Positions 24,068 through 35,800 of a stretch of 64,000 nt of DNA are shown piece by piece. The DNA lies in contig CM075775.1 of assembly GCA_037974665.1 (NCBI GenBank), positions 39,458,152-39,522,151 on the forward strand. Reading direction: 5' to 3'. Every line of letters begins with the position of its first letter. Position 1 is the stretch's first letter. Source of the DNA: Ehretia macrophylla (taxonomy: Eukaryota > Streptophyta > Magnoliopsida > Boraginales > Ehretiaceae). A program made the translations under genes and the position numbers. The notes beneath the pieces were generated by a model. It was not told the DNA's origin, ran no database searches, and saw only the letters and a program-made list of their open reading frames with translations.

Positions 24068-26932
24068 AGGTGCAACCGAGTAGACATGCTGCCCCCATCG
24101 TGGAGCTCACAGAGAGCTTTCCAATGGCATGCTGTGCCCCACGTAACTCCTTACGAATCAAAAGTTATGTGCAACGGAGCAAAGGAGACCTGGTCCCAAG
24201 CCCCACGCCCTCGGTTTGTGAGCCCAACCTATACGTGAGGCGAAGTTGTCTTGCCCATGGTGCCGTGGGATTCGGTAATAGAAATGTGGTGGATTAAGTT
24301 GTCGTCCTTTTCGCAGCTCACGACATACGATTCAGGACGGAAAAACAATGTAAAATAAGAAAAGTGTTCTAAAACTGATGAAAACGTTGAATTTAAGGCT
24401 CCGAAAATAGGTATAACCGGGCAGGCTTGCTACCCCCGTCGTAGAGCTCTCAGAGAGCTTTGCAATGGTATGGTGTGCGCTATGTAACTCTTCATGAATC
24501 AAAAGTTATGGGCACCGGAGCAAGGGAGACCTGGTCCTACGCCCCACTCCCTCAGTTTGCGGGCCCAGCATCTATGTGAGCCGGTGTTGCCTTGCCCAAT
24601 GTGCTATAGGATTCGGTAATAGAAATGTGATGGATTAGGTTGTCGTCCTTTTCGCGGCTCACGACGTACGATCCGGGACGAAAAAACAATGTAAAATTAG
24701 AACAGTGTCCCAAAACTTATGAAAACATTTGATTTAGGGCTCCAAAAATAGGTGTAACCCAGCAGGCTTGCTGCCCCCGTCGTAGAGCTCTCAGAGAGCT
24801 TTCCAATGGTATGCTGTGCACCGCGTAACTCCTTACGAATCAAAAGTTATGGGCAACGGAACAAAGGAGACCTGGTCCAAAGCCCAACGCCCTTGGTTTG
24901 CAGGCCCAGCTTCTACACGAAGCGAAGTTGTCTTGCCCAAGGTGCCATGGGATTCGGTAATAGAAATGTGATGGATTAGGTTGTCGTCCTTTTCGCTGCT
25001 CACGACCTACGATCCGGGATAGAAAAATAGCGCAAAAGAAGAAAAGTGTCCCGAAATTGATGAAAGTGTTCAATTTTGGGCTACGAAAATAGGCATAGCC
25101 AAGAAAGCTTGATGCCACCATCGTAGAGCTCTCAGAGAGCTTTCCAACGGTAGGCTGTGCGCCACATAACTCTTTACGAATCAAAAGTTATGGGCACCGG
25201 AGCAAAGGAGACCTAGTCCCACGCCCCACGCCCTCGGTTTGCAGGCCTAGCCTCTACGTGAGCCAAAGTTGCCTTGCCCAAGGTGCCATAGGATTCGGTA
25301 ATAGAAATGTGATGGATTAGGCTGTCGTCCTTTTCGCTGCTCACGATGTACGATACGGGACGAGAAAATAGCGCAAAAGAAGAAAAGTATCACGAAATTG
25401 ATGAAAACATTCGATTTTGTGCTCCGAAAACAAGCGCAGCCAAGCAAGCTTAACACCCCCGTCATAGAGCTCTCAGAGAGCTTTGCAATGGTATGCTATG
25501 CACCGTGTAACTCCTTACGGATCAAAAGTTATGGACACTAGAGCGATGGAGACCTGGTCCAAAGCACTACGCCCTCGGTTTGCGGGCCCAACCTCTACGT
25601 GAGGCGAAGTTTTCTTCCCCAAGGTGCCATGGGATTCGGTAATAGAAATGTAATGGATTAGGTTGTCGTCCTTTTCGCAGCTCACAACGTATGATCCGGG
25701 ATGAAAAAACAGCGCAAAAATAGAAAAGTGTCCCAAAACTAAAGAAAATGATAGATTTTGGGCTCCGAAAATACGCGCAGGCAAGCAAGTTTGCTGCCCC
25801 CATAGTAGAGCTCTCAGAGAGCTTTCCAATGGTATGTTGTGCACCGCGTAACTCCTTATGAATCAAAAGTTATGGGCACCAGAGCAAAGGAGACCTGGTC
25901 CTAAGCCAAACGCCCTCGATTTGTGAGCCCAGCCTCTACATGAAGCGAAGTTGTCTTGCCCAAGGTGCCATGGGCTTCGGTAATAGAAATGTGATGGATT
26001 TGGTTATCTACCTTTTCGCAGTTCACGACATATGATCCAGGACGAAAGAACAACACAAAAAAAAAGTGGCCCGAAATGATGAAAACGATCGATTTTGGGT
26101 TCCCAAAATAGGTGCAGCCAAGCAGGCTTGCTACCCCCATCCTAGAGCTCTTAGAGAGCTTTCCAACAGTATACTGTGCGTCTCGTAACTCCTTACGGAT
26201 CAAAAGTTATGGGTACCAGAGCGACGGAGACCTAGTCCCAAGCATCACGCCCTCGGTTTGCGAGCCCAGCCTCTACGTGGGGTGAAGTTGTCTTGCACAA
26301 GGTACCGTGGGATTCAGTAATAGAAATATGATGGATTATGTTGTCGTCCTTTTCGCGGCTCACAACGTACGATCCGAGACGAAAAAATAGCGTAAAAGAA
26401 GAAAAGTGTCCCAAAATTGATGAAAACGTTCAATTTAGGGCTCCGAAAATAGACGCAACCGAGCAGGCTTGCTGATCCAGTCATAGAGCTCTCAGAGAGC
26501 TTTCCAACGGTATGTTGTGCACTGCGTAACTCCTTACAAATCAAAAGTTATGGACACTGGAACAAAGGTGATCTAGTCCTAAGCACAATGCCCTCAGTTT
26601 GGGGGCCTAGCCTCTACGTGAAGCGAAGTTATCTTGCCCAAGGTGCCATGGGATTCGGTAATAGAAATTTTATAGATTAGGTTGTCGTCCTTTTTGCGGT
26701 TCACGACGTACGATCTGGGACGAAAAAATAGCGCAAAAGAAGAAAAATGTCATGAAACTGATGAAAACGTTCAATTTTGGGCTCCGAAAACAAGCACAAC
26801 TGGGCAGGCTTGTTGCCCCTATCGTAGAGCTCTCATAGTGCTTTCCAATGGTATCCTATGAACCGTTTAACTCCTTACGAATCAAAAGTTACGGGCACCG
26901 GAGCGACGGAGACGTAGTCCCACGCCCCAGGC
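24068..26932. repeat. Long satellite duplication, copy 2 (4088-bp offset)
   Basis: Partner of the segment at 19980-22845. It starts with the block also seen at 16915, 18278 and 19982, so its first part (24068-24880) is also a fourth partial copy of the 1363-bp unit. The region between the two copies (22846-24067) holds about 3.6 ordinary monomers, partly of the same types, including two more copies of the 16.9-kb block at about 23730 and 24070. Confidence 0.88.
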
Positions 26933-27230
26933 TCTCGGTTTGCGGGCCCAGCCTCTACGTGAGGCGAAGTTTTCTTGCCCAAGGTGTCATGGGATTCGGT
27001 AATAGAAATGTGATGGATTAGGTTGTCGTCCTTTATGCGGCTCACGACGTACGATCCGGGGCAAAAAAACTGCGCAAAAGAAGAAAATTGTCCCGAAACT
27101 GATAAAAATGTTCGATTTTGGCTTTCGAAACAGGCATAGCTGAGCAGGCTTGCTGCCCCCGTTGTAGAGCTCTCAGAGAGCTTTCCAACGGTTTCCTGCG
27201 CCCCACATAACTCCTTACAAATCAAAAGTT

Positions 27231-30200
27231 ATGGGCACCGGAGCGACGGAGACCTGGTCCAAAGCCCCACGCCCTCGGTTTGCGGGCCCAGCCTCTACGT
27301 GAGGCGAAGTTGTCTTGCCCAAGGTGTAGTGGGATTCGGTAATAGAAATGTGATGGATTAGGTTGCCGTCATTTTCGCGGCTTACGACGTACAATCTGGG
27401 ATCGAAAAATAGCGCAAAAAAAGAAAAGTGTCCCGAAACTGATGAAAACGTTCGATTTAGGGGTATGAAATCTGGCACAACCGAGCAGGCTTGCTTCCCC
27501 CACCATAGAGCTTTCAGATAGATTTCCAACGGTATGCAATGCATCGCGTAACTCCTTACGAATCAAAAGTTATGGGCACCGGAGCAAAGAAGACTTGGTC
27601 CCAAGCCCCACGCCCTCGGTTTGCGGGTCCAGCCTCTACGTGAAGAGAAGATGTCTTGCCCAAGGTGCCATGGGATTCGGTAATAGAAATGTGATGTATT
27701 AGGTTGTCGTCCTTTTTGCGGCTCACGACTTACGATCCGGGACAGAAAAACAATGCAAAATAAGAAAAGTGTATCGAAACTGATGAAAACGTTCAATTTT
27801 GGGCTCTGAAAACAAGCGCAAATGGGAAGGCTTGTTGCCCCCGTCGTAGAGCTCTCCGAGAACTTTCCAATAGTATGCTGTGCACCGCTTAACTCCTTAC
27901 AAATCAAAAGTTAAGGGTACCGGAGCAAAGGAGACCTGGTCCCACGCCCCATACCTCAGTTTTCGGGCCCAGCCTCTACGTGAAGCGAAGATTTCTTGAC
28001 CAAGGTGCCATGGGATTCTATAATAGAAATGTGATGGAATAGATTGTCATCCTTTTCGAGGCTCACGACGTATGATTTGGGATGAAAAAATAGAGCAATA
28101 GAAGAAAAGTGTCCCAAAACTGATAAAAACATTTGCTTTTCAGCTCTGAAAATAGGCGCAGCCGAGCAAGCTTGCTGCCCCCGTCATAGAGCTCTTAAAG
28201 AGCTTCCCAACGGTATGCTGTGAGCCGAGTAACTTCTTACGGATTAAAAGTTATAGGCATCAGAACGACGGAGACCTGGTCTCAAGCTCTGCGCCCTCGG
28301 TTTGCGGGCCCAACCTCTACGTGAGACGAAGTTGTCTTGCCCAAGGTGTTGTGGGATTCAGTAATAGAAATGTGATGGATTAGGTTGTCGTCCTTTTTGT
28401 GGCTCACGACGTACGATCCGGGGCGGAAAAACTGCGCAAAAGAAGAAAATTGTCCCGAAACTGATGAAAATGTTCAATTTTGGATTTCAAAAATAGGCGC
28501 AGCCGAGCAGGATTGCTGCCCATGTCGTAGAGCTCTCAGAGAGCTTTCCAACGGTATGTTGCGCGCCGCGTAACTCTTTACGGATCAAAAGTAATGGGCA
28601 CCGGAGTGACGGAGACTAGGTCCTAAGCCCTACGCCCTCGGTTTGCGGGCCCGGCTTCTACGTGTGGCGAAGTTGTATTTCCCAAGGTGCCGTGGGATTC
28701 GGTAATAGAAATGTGATGGATTAGGTTGTCATCCTTTTCGCGGCTTACGATGTATGATCCGGGATGGAAAAACAGCGCAAAAGAAGAAAAGTGACCCGAA
28801 ACTGATGAAAACGTTCGATTTAGGGCTTCGAAAATAAGCACAACCGAGCAGGCTTGCTGTCCCCACCGTAGAGCTCTCAGAAAGATTTCCAACGGTATGT
28901 TGTGCGCCGCGTAACTCCTTACGAATCAAAAGTTATTGGCACCGGAGCAAAGGAAACCTAGTCCCAAGCCCCACGCCCTCGGTTTGCAGGCCCATCCTCT
29001 ACGTGAAGTGAAGATGTCTTGCCCAAGGTGGCTTGGGATTCAGTAATAGAAATATGATGGATTAGGTTGTTGTCAATTTTGCGGCTCACGATGTACGATC
29101 CGGGACGGAAAAATAGCGCAAAAGAAAAAAAGTGTCCCGAAATTGATGAAAATGTTTGATTTTGATCTCTGAAAAAAGGCGTAGCCAGGCAAGCTTAATG
29201 CCCCCGTCGTAGAGCTCTCAGAGAGCTTTCCAACGGTATACTGTGCGCCGCGTAACTCCTTACGGATCAAAAGTTTTAGGCACCAGAGCGACGGAGAGTT
29301 GGTCCCAAATACCACGCCCTCGGTTTGCGGGCCCAGCCTCGACGTGAGGCGAAGTTGTCTTACCCAAGGTGCCGTGGGATTCGGTAGTAGAAATGTGATG
29401 GATTATGTTGTCGTCCTTTTCGCAGCTCACGACATACGATCCGGGACGGAAAAACAGCGAGAAAGAAGAAAAGTGTCCCGAAAATGTTGAAAATGATCGA
29501 TTTAGGGATCCAAAAATAGGTGCAACTGAGCAAGCTTGCTACCCCCGTATTAGAGCTCTCAGAGAGCTTTCCAACGGTAGGCTGTGCGCCAAAGCAAAGG
29601 TGACCTAGTCCTGAGCACCACGCCCTCGGTTTGCGGGCCCAGCCTCTACGTGAAGCGAAGTTGTCTTGCCCAAGGTGCCATGGGATTCGGTAATAGAAAT
29701 TTGATGGATTAGGTGGTCATCTTTTTTACGGCTCACGACGTACGATCCGGGGCAGAAAAACTGCGCAAAAGAAGAAAATTATCCCAAAACTGATGAAAAC
29801 GTTCGATTTTGGGTTCCAAAAATAGGCGCAGCAGAGCAGGCTTGCTGTAATCATCGTAGAGCTCTCAGAGTGCTTTCCAACGATATGATGCGCGCCACAT
29901 AACACCTTACGGATCAAAAGTTATGGGCACCGGAGCGACGGAGACCTGGTCCCAAACCCCATGCCCTCGGTTTACGGGCCCAGCCTTTACGTGAGGTGAA
30001 GTTTTCTTGCCCAAGGTGCAATGGGATTCAGTAATAGAAATGTGATGGATTAGGTTGTCTTCTTTTTCGCGGCTTACGACGTAAGATCCGAGATGAAAAA
30101 GCAGCGCAAAAGAAGAAAAGTATCCCGAAACTGATAGAAATGTTCAATTTAGGGCTCTGAAATTAGGCGCAACTTAGTAGGCTTGCTGTCCTCTTCGTAG

Positions 30201-30320
30201 AGCTCTCAGATAGCTTTCCAACGGTATGCAGTACGCCGCGTAACTCCTTACGAATAACAAGTTATAGGCACCGGAGCAAATGAGACCTGGTCCTAAGCCC
30301 CACGCTCTCGGTTTGCGGGC
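27231..30320. repeat. Ten-monomer satellite duplication, copy 1
   Basis: Matches 30604-33730 monomer by monomer. Offsets are 3373-3375 before 29590 and 3410 after it. The change is caused by a 35-base deletion at 29590 in this copy, which joins GTGCGCC directly to AAAGCAAAGG; copy 2 keeps the intervening ACGTAACTCATTACG...GGGCACC at 32966-33000. Corrected for that, the period is about 3408-3410, ten monomers. The two copies differ at many single bases, so this duplication is older than the 1363-bp and 4088-bp ones. Confidence 0.83.
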
Positions 30321-30603
30321 CCAGCCTCTACGTGAGGCGAAGTTGTCTTGCCCAAGGTGTCGTGGGATTCGGTAATAGAAATGTGATGGATTAGGTTGTC
30401 GTACTTTATGCGGCTTATGACGTACGATTCGGGGCAAAAAAACTGCGCAAAAGAAGAAAATTGTCCCGAAAGTGATGAAAATGTTCGATTTTGGCTTTCG
30501 AAATAGGCACAGCTGAGCAGGCTTGCTGCCTCCGTTGTAGAGCTCTCAGAGAGCTTTCCAACAGTATGCTGCGCGTCACGTAAATTCTTATAGATCAAAA
30601 GTT

Positions 30604-33600
30604 ATGGGCACCGGAGCGACGGAGACCTGGTCCCAAGCCCCACGCCCTCGGTTTGCGGGCCCAGCCTCTACGTGAGGCGAAGTTTTCTTGCCCAAGGTGT
30701 AGTGGGATTCGGTAATAAAAATGTGATGGATTAGGTTGTCGTCGTTTTCGCGGCTTACGACATACAATCCGGGATCGAAAAACAGTGCAAAAGAAGAAAT
30801 GTGTCCCGAAACTGATGAAAACGTTCGATTTAGGGATCTGAAATCTGGCACAACCGAGCAGGCTTGCTTTCCCCGCCGTAGAGCTGTCAGATAGCTTTCC
30901 AACAGTATGCAGTGCACCGCGTAACTCCTTACGAATCAAAAGTTATGGGCACCGAAGCAAAGAAGACCTAGTCCCAAGCCCTATGCCCTCGGTTTGCGGG
31001 TCCAGCCTCTACGTGAAGCAAAGATGTCTTGCCCAAGGTCCCATGGGATTCGGTAATAGAAATGTGATGTATTAGGTTGTCGTTCTTTTTGCGGCTCACG
31101 ATTTACGATCTGGGATAGAAAAACAATGCAAAATAAGAAAAGTGTACCGTAACTGATGAAAACGTTCAATTTTGGGCTCCGAAAATAGGCGCAAATGGTA
31201 AGGCTTGTTGCCCTCGTCGTAGAGCTCTCTGAGAGCTTTCCAACAGCATGTTGTGCACCACTTAACTCCTTACAAATCAAAAGTTAAGGGTACCGGAGCA
31301 AATGAGACTTGGTCCCACGCCCCATGACCTCAGTTTGCGGGCCCAGCCTCTACGTGAAGTGAAGATTTCTTGCCCAAGGTGCCATGGGATTCTGTAATAG
31401 AAATATGATAGATTAGGTTGTCGTCCTTTTCGAGGCTCACGACGTATGATTCGGGACGAAAAAATAGCGCAATAGAAGAAAAGTGTCCCAAAACTGATGA
31501 AAACGTTCGATTTTCAGCTCCGAAAATAGGTGCAGCCGAGCAAGCTTGGTGCCCCCGTCATAGAGCTCTTAAAGAGCTTCCCAACGGTATGCTGTGGAGC
31601 CGAGTAACTTCTTACGGATTAAAAGTTATAGGCATCGGAGCGACGGAGACCTGGTCTCAAGCCCCACGCCCTCGGCTTGCGGGCCCAACCTCTATGTGAG
31701 GCGAAGTTGACTTGCCCAAGGTGTCATGGGATTCGGTAATAGAAATGTGATGGATTAGGTTGTCGTCCTTTTTGCGGCTCACGACATACGCTCCGGGGTG
31801 AAAAAACTGCGCAAAAGAAGAAAATTGTCCCGAAACTGATGAAAACGTTCGATTGTGGATTTCAAAAACAGGCGCAGCCGAGCAGGATTGCTGCCCACAT
31901 CGTAAAGCTCTCATAGTGCTTTCCAACGGTATGCTGCGCGCCGCGTAACTCTTTACGGATCAAAAGTAATGGGCACCGGAGCGACGGAGACAAGGTCCTA
32001 AGTCCCACGCCCACGATTTGCGGGCCCAGCCTCTACGTGTGGTGAAGTTGTCTTGCCCAAGGTGCCGTGGGATTTGGTAATAGAAATGTGATAGATTAGG
32101 TTGTCGTCCTTTTCACGGCTTACGATGTACGATCCGGGATGGAAAAATAGCGCAAAAGAAGAAAAGTGACACGAAACTGATGAAAACGTTCAATTTAGGG
32201 CTCTGAAAATAAGCGCAACCGAGCAGGCTTGCTGCCCCCACAGTAGAGCTCTCAGAGAACTTTCCAACGGTATGTTGTGCGCTGCGTAACTCCTTACGAA
32301 TCAAAAGTTATAGGTACCGGAGCAAAGGAGACCTAGTCCCAAGCCCCACGCCCTCGGTTTGCAGGCCCATCCTCTACGTGAAGTGAAGATGTCTTGCCCA
32401 AGGTGGCTTGGGATTCGGTAATAGAAATGTGATGGATTAGGTTTTTGTCATTTTCGCGGCTCACGATGTACGATCCGGGACGGAAAAATAGCACAAAAGA
32501 AGAAAAGTGTCCCGAAATTGATGAAAACGTTCGATTTTGATCTCCGAAAAAAGGCGTAGCCAGGAAAGCTTAATGCCCCCGTCCTAGAGCTCTCAGAGAG
32601 CTTTCCAACGGTATATGGTGCGTCTCGTAACTCCTTACGGATCAAAAGTTTTAGGCACCAAAGCGACGGAGAGCTGGTCCCAAATACCACGCCCTCGGTT
32701 TGCGGGCCCAGCCTCTACGTGAGGCAGAATTGTCTTACCCAAGGTGCCATGGGATTCGGTAATAGAAATGTGATGGATTATGTTGTCATCCTTTTCACTG
32801 CTCACGACATACGATCCGGGATGGAAAAACAGCGCGAAAGAGGAAAAGTGTCCCGAAACTGAGGAAAACGTTCGATTTAGGGCTCCGAAAATGGGTGCAA
32901 CCGAGCAAGCTTGCTACCACCATCGTAGAGCTCTTAGAGAGCTTTCCAACGATAGGTTGTGGGCCACGTAACTCATTACGAATCAAAAGTTATGGGCACC
33001 AAAGCAAAGGTGACCTAGTCCTGAGCACCACGCCCTCGGTTTGCGGGCCCAGCCTCTACGTGAAGCGAAGTTGTCTTGCCCAAGGTACCATGGGATCGGT
33101 AATAGAAATTTGATGGATTAGGTTGTGGTCCTTTTTACGGCTCACGACGTACGATCCGGGGCGAAAAAACTATGCAAAAGAAGAAAATTATCCCAAAACT
33201 AATGAAAACGTTCGATTTTGGGTTCCAAAAACAGGCGCAGCAAAGCAGGCTTGCTTCAATCGTCGTAGAGCTCTGAGAGTGCTTTCCAACGGTATGCCGC
33301 GCGCCACGTAACTCCTTACGGATCAAAAGTTATGGGCACCGGAGCGACGGAGACCTAGTCCCAAACCCCATGCCCTCGGTTTACGGGCCCAGCCTTTATG
33401 TGAGGTGAAGTTGTCTTGCCCAAGGTGCAATAGGATTCGGTAATAGAAATGTGATGGATTAGGTTGTCTTCTTTTTCGCGGCTTACGACGTAAGATCCGA
33501 GACGAAAAAACAGCGCAAATGAAGAAAAGTGTCCCGAAATTGATAAAAATGTTCAATTTAGGGCTCCGAAATCAGGCGCAACTTAGCAGGCTTGCTGCCC

Positions 33601-33730
33601 CCATCGTAGAGCTCTCAAATAGCTTTCCAACGGTATGAAGTACGCCGCGTAATTCCTTACGAATAAAAAGTTATAGGCACCGGAGCAAAGGAGACCTGGT
33701 CCCAAGCCCCACGCTCTCGGTTTGCAGACC
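30604..33730. repeat. Ten-monomer satellite duplication, copy 2
   Basis: Partner of 27231-30320. The match ends within the monomer that starts near 33672. That monomer opens like its ten-monomer partner (TTATAGGCACCGGAGCAAA, CACGCTCTCGG), then continues like the monomers at 27571 and 30946 (GAAGATGTCTTGCCC, ATGATGTATTAGG). This marks another chimeric junction. About 0.9 kb of satellite follows before the LTR element. Confidence 0.78.
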
Positions 33731-34601
33731 CAGCCTCTACGTGAAGTGAAGATGTCTTGCCCAAGGTGCCGTGGGATTCAGTAATAGAAATATGATGTAT
33801 TAGGTTGTCGTCCTTTTCACGGCACACGACGTACGATCCGGGACAGAAAAATAGTGCAAAAGAAGAAAAGTGTCCCAAAACTGATGAAAACATTCGAGTT
33901 TGGGTTGCGAAAATAGGCGCAAACGGGCTGGCTTGATGCCCCCGTCGTAGAGCTCTCAGAGAGCTTTCCAACGGTATGTTGTGCGCCGCTTAACTCCTTA
34001 CGAATCAAAAGTTATGGGCACCGGAGCAAAGGAGACCTAGTCCCACGCCCCACGACCACAGTTTGCGGGCCCAGCCTTTACGTGAAGCGAAGATGTCTTG
34101 CCCATGTTGCCATGGGATTCGGTAATAGAATTGTGATGGATTAGGTTGTTGTCCTTTTCGCGGCTCACGACGTACGACCCAGGATGAAAAAATAGCGCAA
34201 TAGAAGAAAAATGTCTCGAAACTGATGAAAACGTTTGATTTTCGGCTCCAAAAATAGGCACAACCGAGCAGGCTTGTTGCCCCAGTCGTAGAGCTCTTAG
34301 AAAGCTTTCCAACGGTATGCTGTGCGCCACGTAACTCCTTACGGATCAAAAGTTATGGGCACCAGAGCGACGGAGACTTGGTCCCAAGCCCCACGCCCTC
34401 GGTTTGTAAGGCCCAACCTCTACGTGAGGCGAAGTTGTCTTGCCCAAGGTGCCGTGGGATTCAGTAATAGAAATGTGATAGATTAGATTGTCGTCCTTTT
34501 TGCAGATCACGACGTATGATCCGGGATGAAAAAACAGCGCAAAAGAAGAAAAGTGTCCCGAAACTGATGAAAACGTTCGATTTTGGGCTCCGAAAATAGG
34601 C

Positions 34602-34606
34602 GTAGC
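34602..34606. other. Target-site duplication, left (GTAGC)
   Basis: Five satellite bases directly before the element's TGTCACG terminus. The partner on the right is GCAGC at 50385-50389, with one mismatch. The satellite consensus at this point is GGCGCAGCCGAGCAGG, so removing the element restores a normal monomer. Confidence 0.85.
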
Positions 34607-35678
34607 TGTCACGCCCCAACCCGACCTATAGAGGTTAGACTAGGGTGTGATCTAAACATTCATATCATTTCACGTACTTAATTGTTCATTAAGGTTTAAC
34701 GCTTAACGTTAGCCTAGAACTCCAAAATTCTCCAGAAAACCGGCAGCATAACGACTGTAATTGTCTCCTTAGTTTGACTTAATTTCCTAAACGTCTCAAA
34801 ACTTTCAATCTCAAATTTGATTTCAACTAAGATTACTATTTATCACCAATTGAAATGCCTACTAGTTATTTCAAAGTCTCGTTCGATTAACAACCTAGCA
34901 TGGTAACTATGTCTCGTTTGTTTGTCAATCCCTATTACAAAAGTACTTGTTGATCTTAGCTTACCAATGAGTACCTGCTTAAGATTAGATAGATTCATTT
35001 TACTTAACTCTTTTCTAGTACTTCATAAGCCTGCAGTAGTTACCAATCAAAGTAGCAAAACGAGCAAATAAGGTGTCTGTCTAGTTAATATCGGTACAAT
35101 TCAAAATTAGACCCCAAATTACAACGGGGGTCATTTACAATAACGACAACAAGTAACATAAGAAATAGTCTTCAAAGCAACATATTGTTCACAAAATGGT
35201 CATAGACAAGTAAAGCACGTAGGGCAAGCAATCACTCCAAGGAGTCATCAATAGGCACGTTATCCTCGGGTACCTATTCCTGGTCTTCTTCACCTGAGAT
35301 GATAAAAGAGGGTGAGTCCTTATGAACTCAGCGAGGGGGAACGAGAAATACGTTTTGAAACTCTTTTTCCGGTTAACTTATGAAAAACTGCTTTTGAAAA
35401 CATGTCACGTATTACAAGCAATAAGGTACGCAAAGTATAAGAATCAAATTGAGCAACAGATACAATTACCAATCATTTCAAAGATACAGTGAGCATTTGC
35501 TCTCATTATCAATTTCGATACGATTGTTGCGGCCGATTTCAATAATCCACTTATCGCTCCCATTTGGGTGTACTTTGGATGTACCCCGAAAACCTACGAC
35601 CCAACTCTCCGAGGATGGAATGCCAAGCGAGAGAGGGAATGGGACCATGGTAGTCACGGGTGCACCGGCAAGCCCGAT
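34607..35678 (-). repeat. 3' LTR of the main element, distal part
   Basis: This is the end of the 3' LTR in element orientation (minus strand); it starts TGTCACGCCCCAACCC on the plus strand. It is nearly identical to 46607-47681 of the 5' LTR, and almost unchanged over 35000-35450. Three bases (GCC) present after TGTCACGCC in the 5' LTR are absent here. The match stops at ...GCAAGCCCGAT, where the nested element begins; the 5' LTR reads on as GCAAGCCCGATGCCGCCC. Short open frames here on both strands are not maintained in the other copies. Confidence 0.9.
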
Positions 35679-35790
35679 TGTCACGCCCCAACCCGGCCTA
35701 TAAGGTTAGACTAGGGTGTGACCTAAACGTTCAGGACATGTCACATGCTTAACCGTTCATGAAGATTTAACATTTAACGTCTTGGCCTAA

Positions 35791-35800
35791 ACTCCAAAAT
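35791..35800. other. Rearrangement junction with microhomology (LTR to interior)
   Basis: ACTCCAAAAT at this point is found both in the LTR (34719-34728, after GCCTAGA) and in the interior (44035-44044, after TATG, before CATGACT). The sequence to the left follows the LTR and to the right follows the interior. A ten-base shared word at the join indicates illegitimate recombination or template switching. Confidence 0.85.

Larger units (their letters stand above)
1..34606. repeat. Tandem satellite array, ~341-bp monomer, segment 1
   Basis: About 101 head-to-tail monomers, all in one orientation. Landmarks recur every 340-341 bases: CAAAAGTTATGGGCACC, a GTCCCAAGCCCCACGCCCTC block, GGATTCGGTAATAGAAATG, GATGGATTAGGTTGTCGTCC, an A-rich tract (GAAAAAACAGCGCAAAAGAAG), GATGAAAACGTTCGATTTT and TAGAGCTCTCAGAGAGCTTT. 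No gene or RNA gene is visible. Neighbouring monomers are clearly diverged while monomers four or more units away can be nearly identical, so the array has higher-order structure (listed separately). Known for plant satellites: a length near 340 bp equals about two nucleosomes and is common in centromeric, pericentromeric or subtelomeric heterochromatin. Which of these applies here cannot be told from sequence. The segment ends at the target duplication of an LTR element. Confidence 0.97.

Noticed and set aside
1-34606. Possible CENP-B-box-like motif in the monomer
   Set aside because: The best candidate, TTCGCGGCTCACGACG, does not fit the TTCGNNNNANNCGGG pattern at the required A and CGGG positions.
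1-34606. Regular repeats as a CRISPR array
   Set aside because: Units are about 341 bp and continuous, with no unique spacers between short identical repeats and no cas genes.
1-34606. rDNA intergenic spacer or 5S rDNA origin of the satellite
   Set aside because: I recognise no 5S, 5.8S, 18S or 25S sequence or promoter; similarity to spacers cannot be judged without a search.
35449-35703. Overlapping short frames on both strands in an LTR block, partly similar at 47452-47775 and 56760-56954
   Set aside because: The similarity reflects LTR identity. Frames are interrupted differently in each copy and no protein family is recognised.
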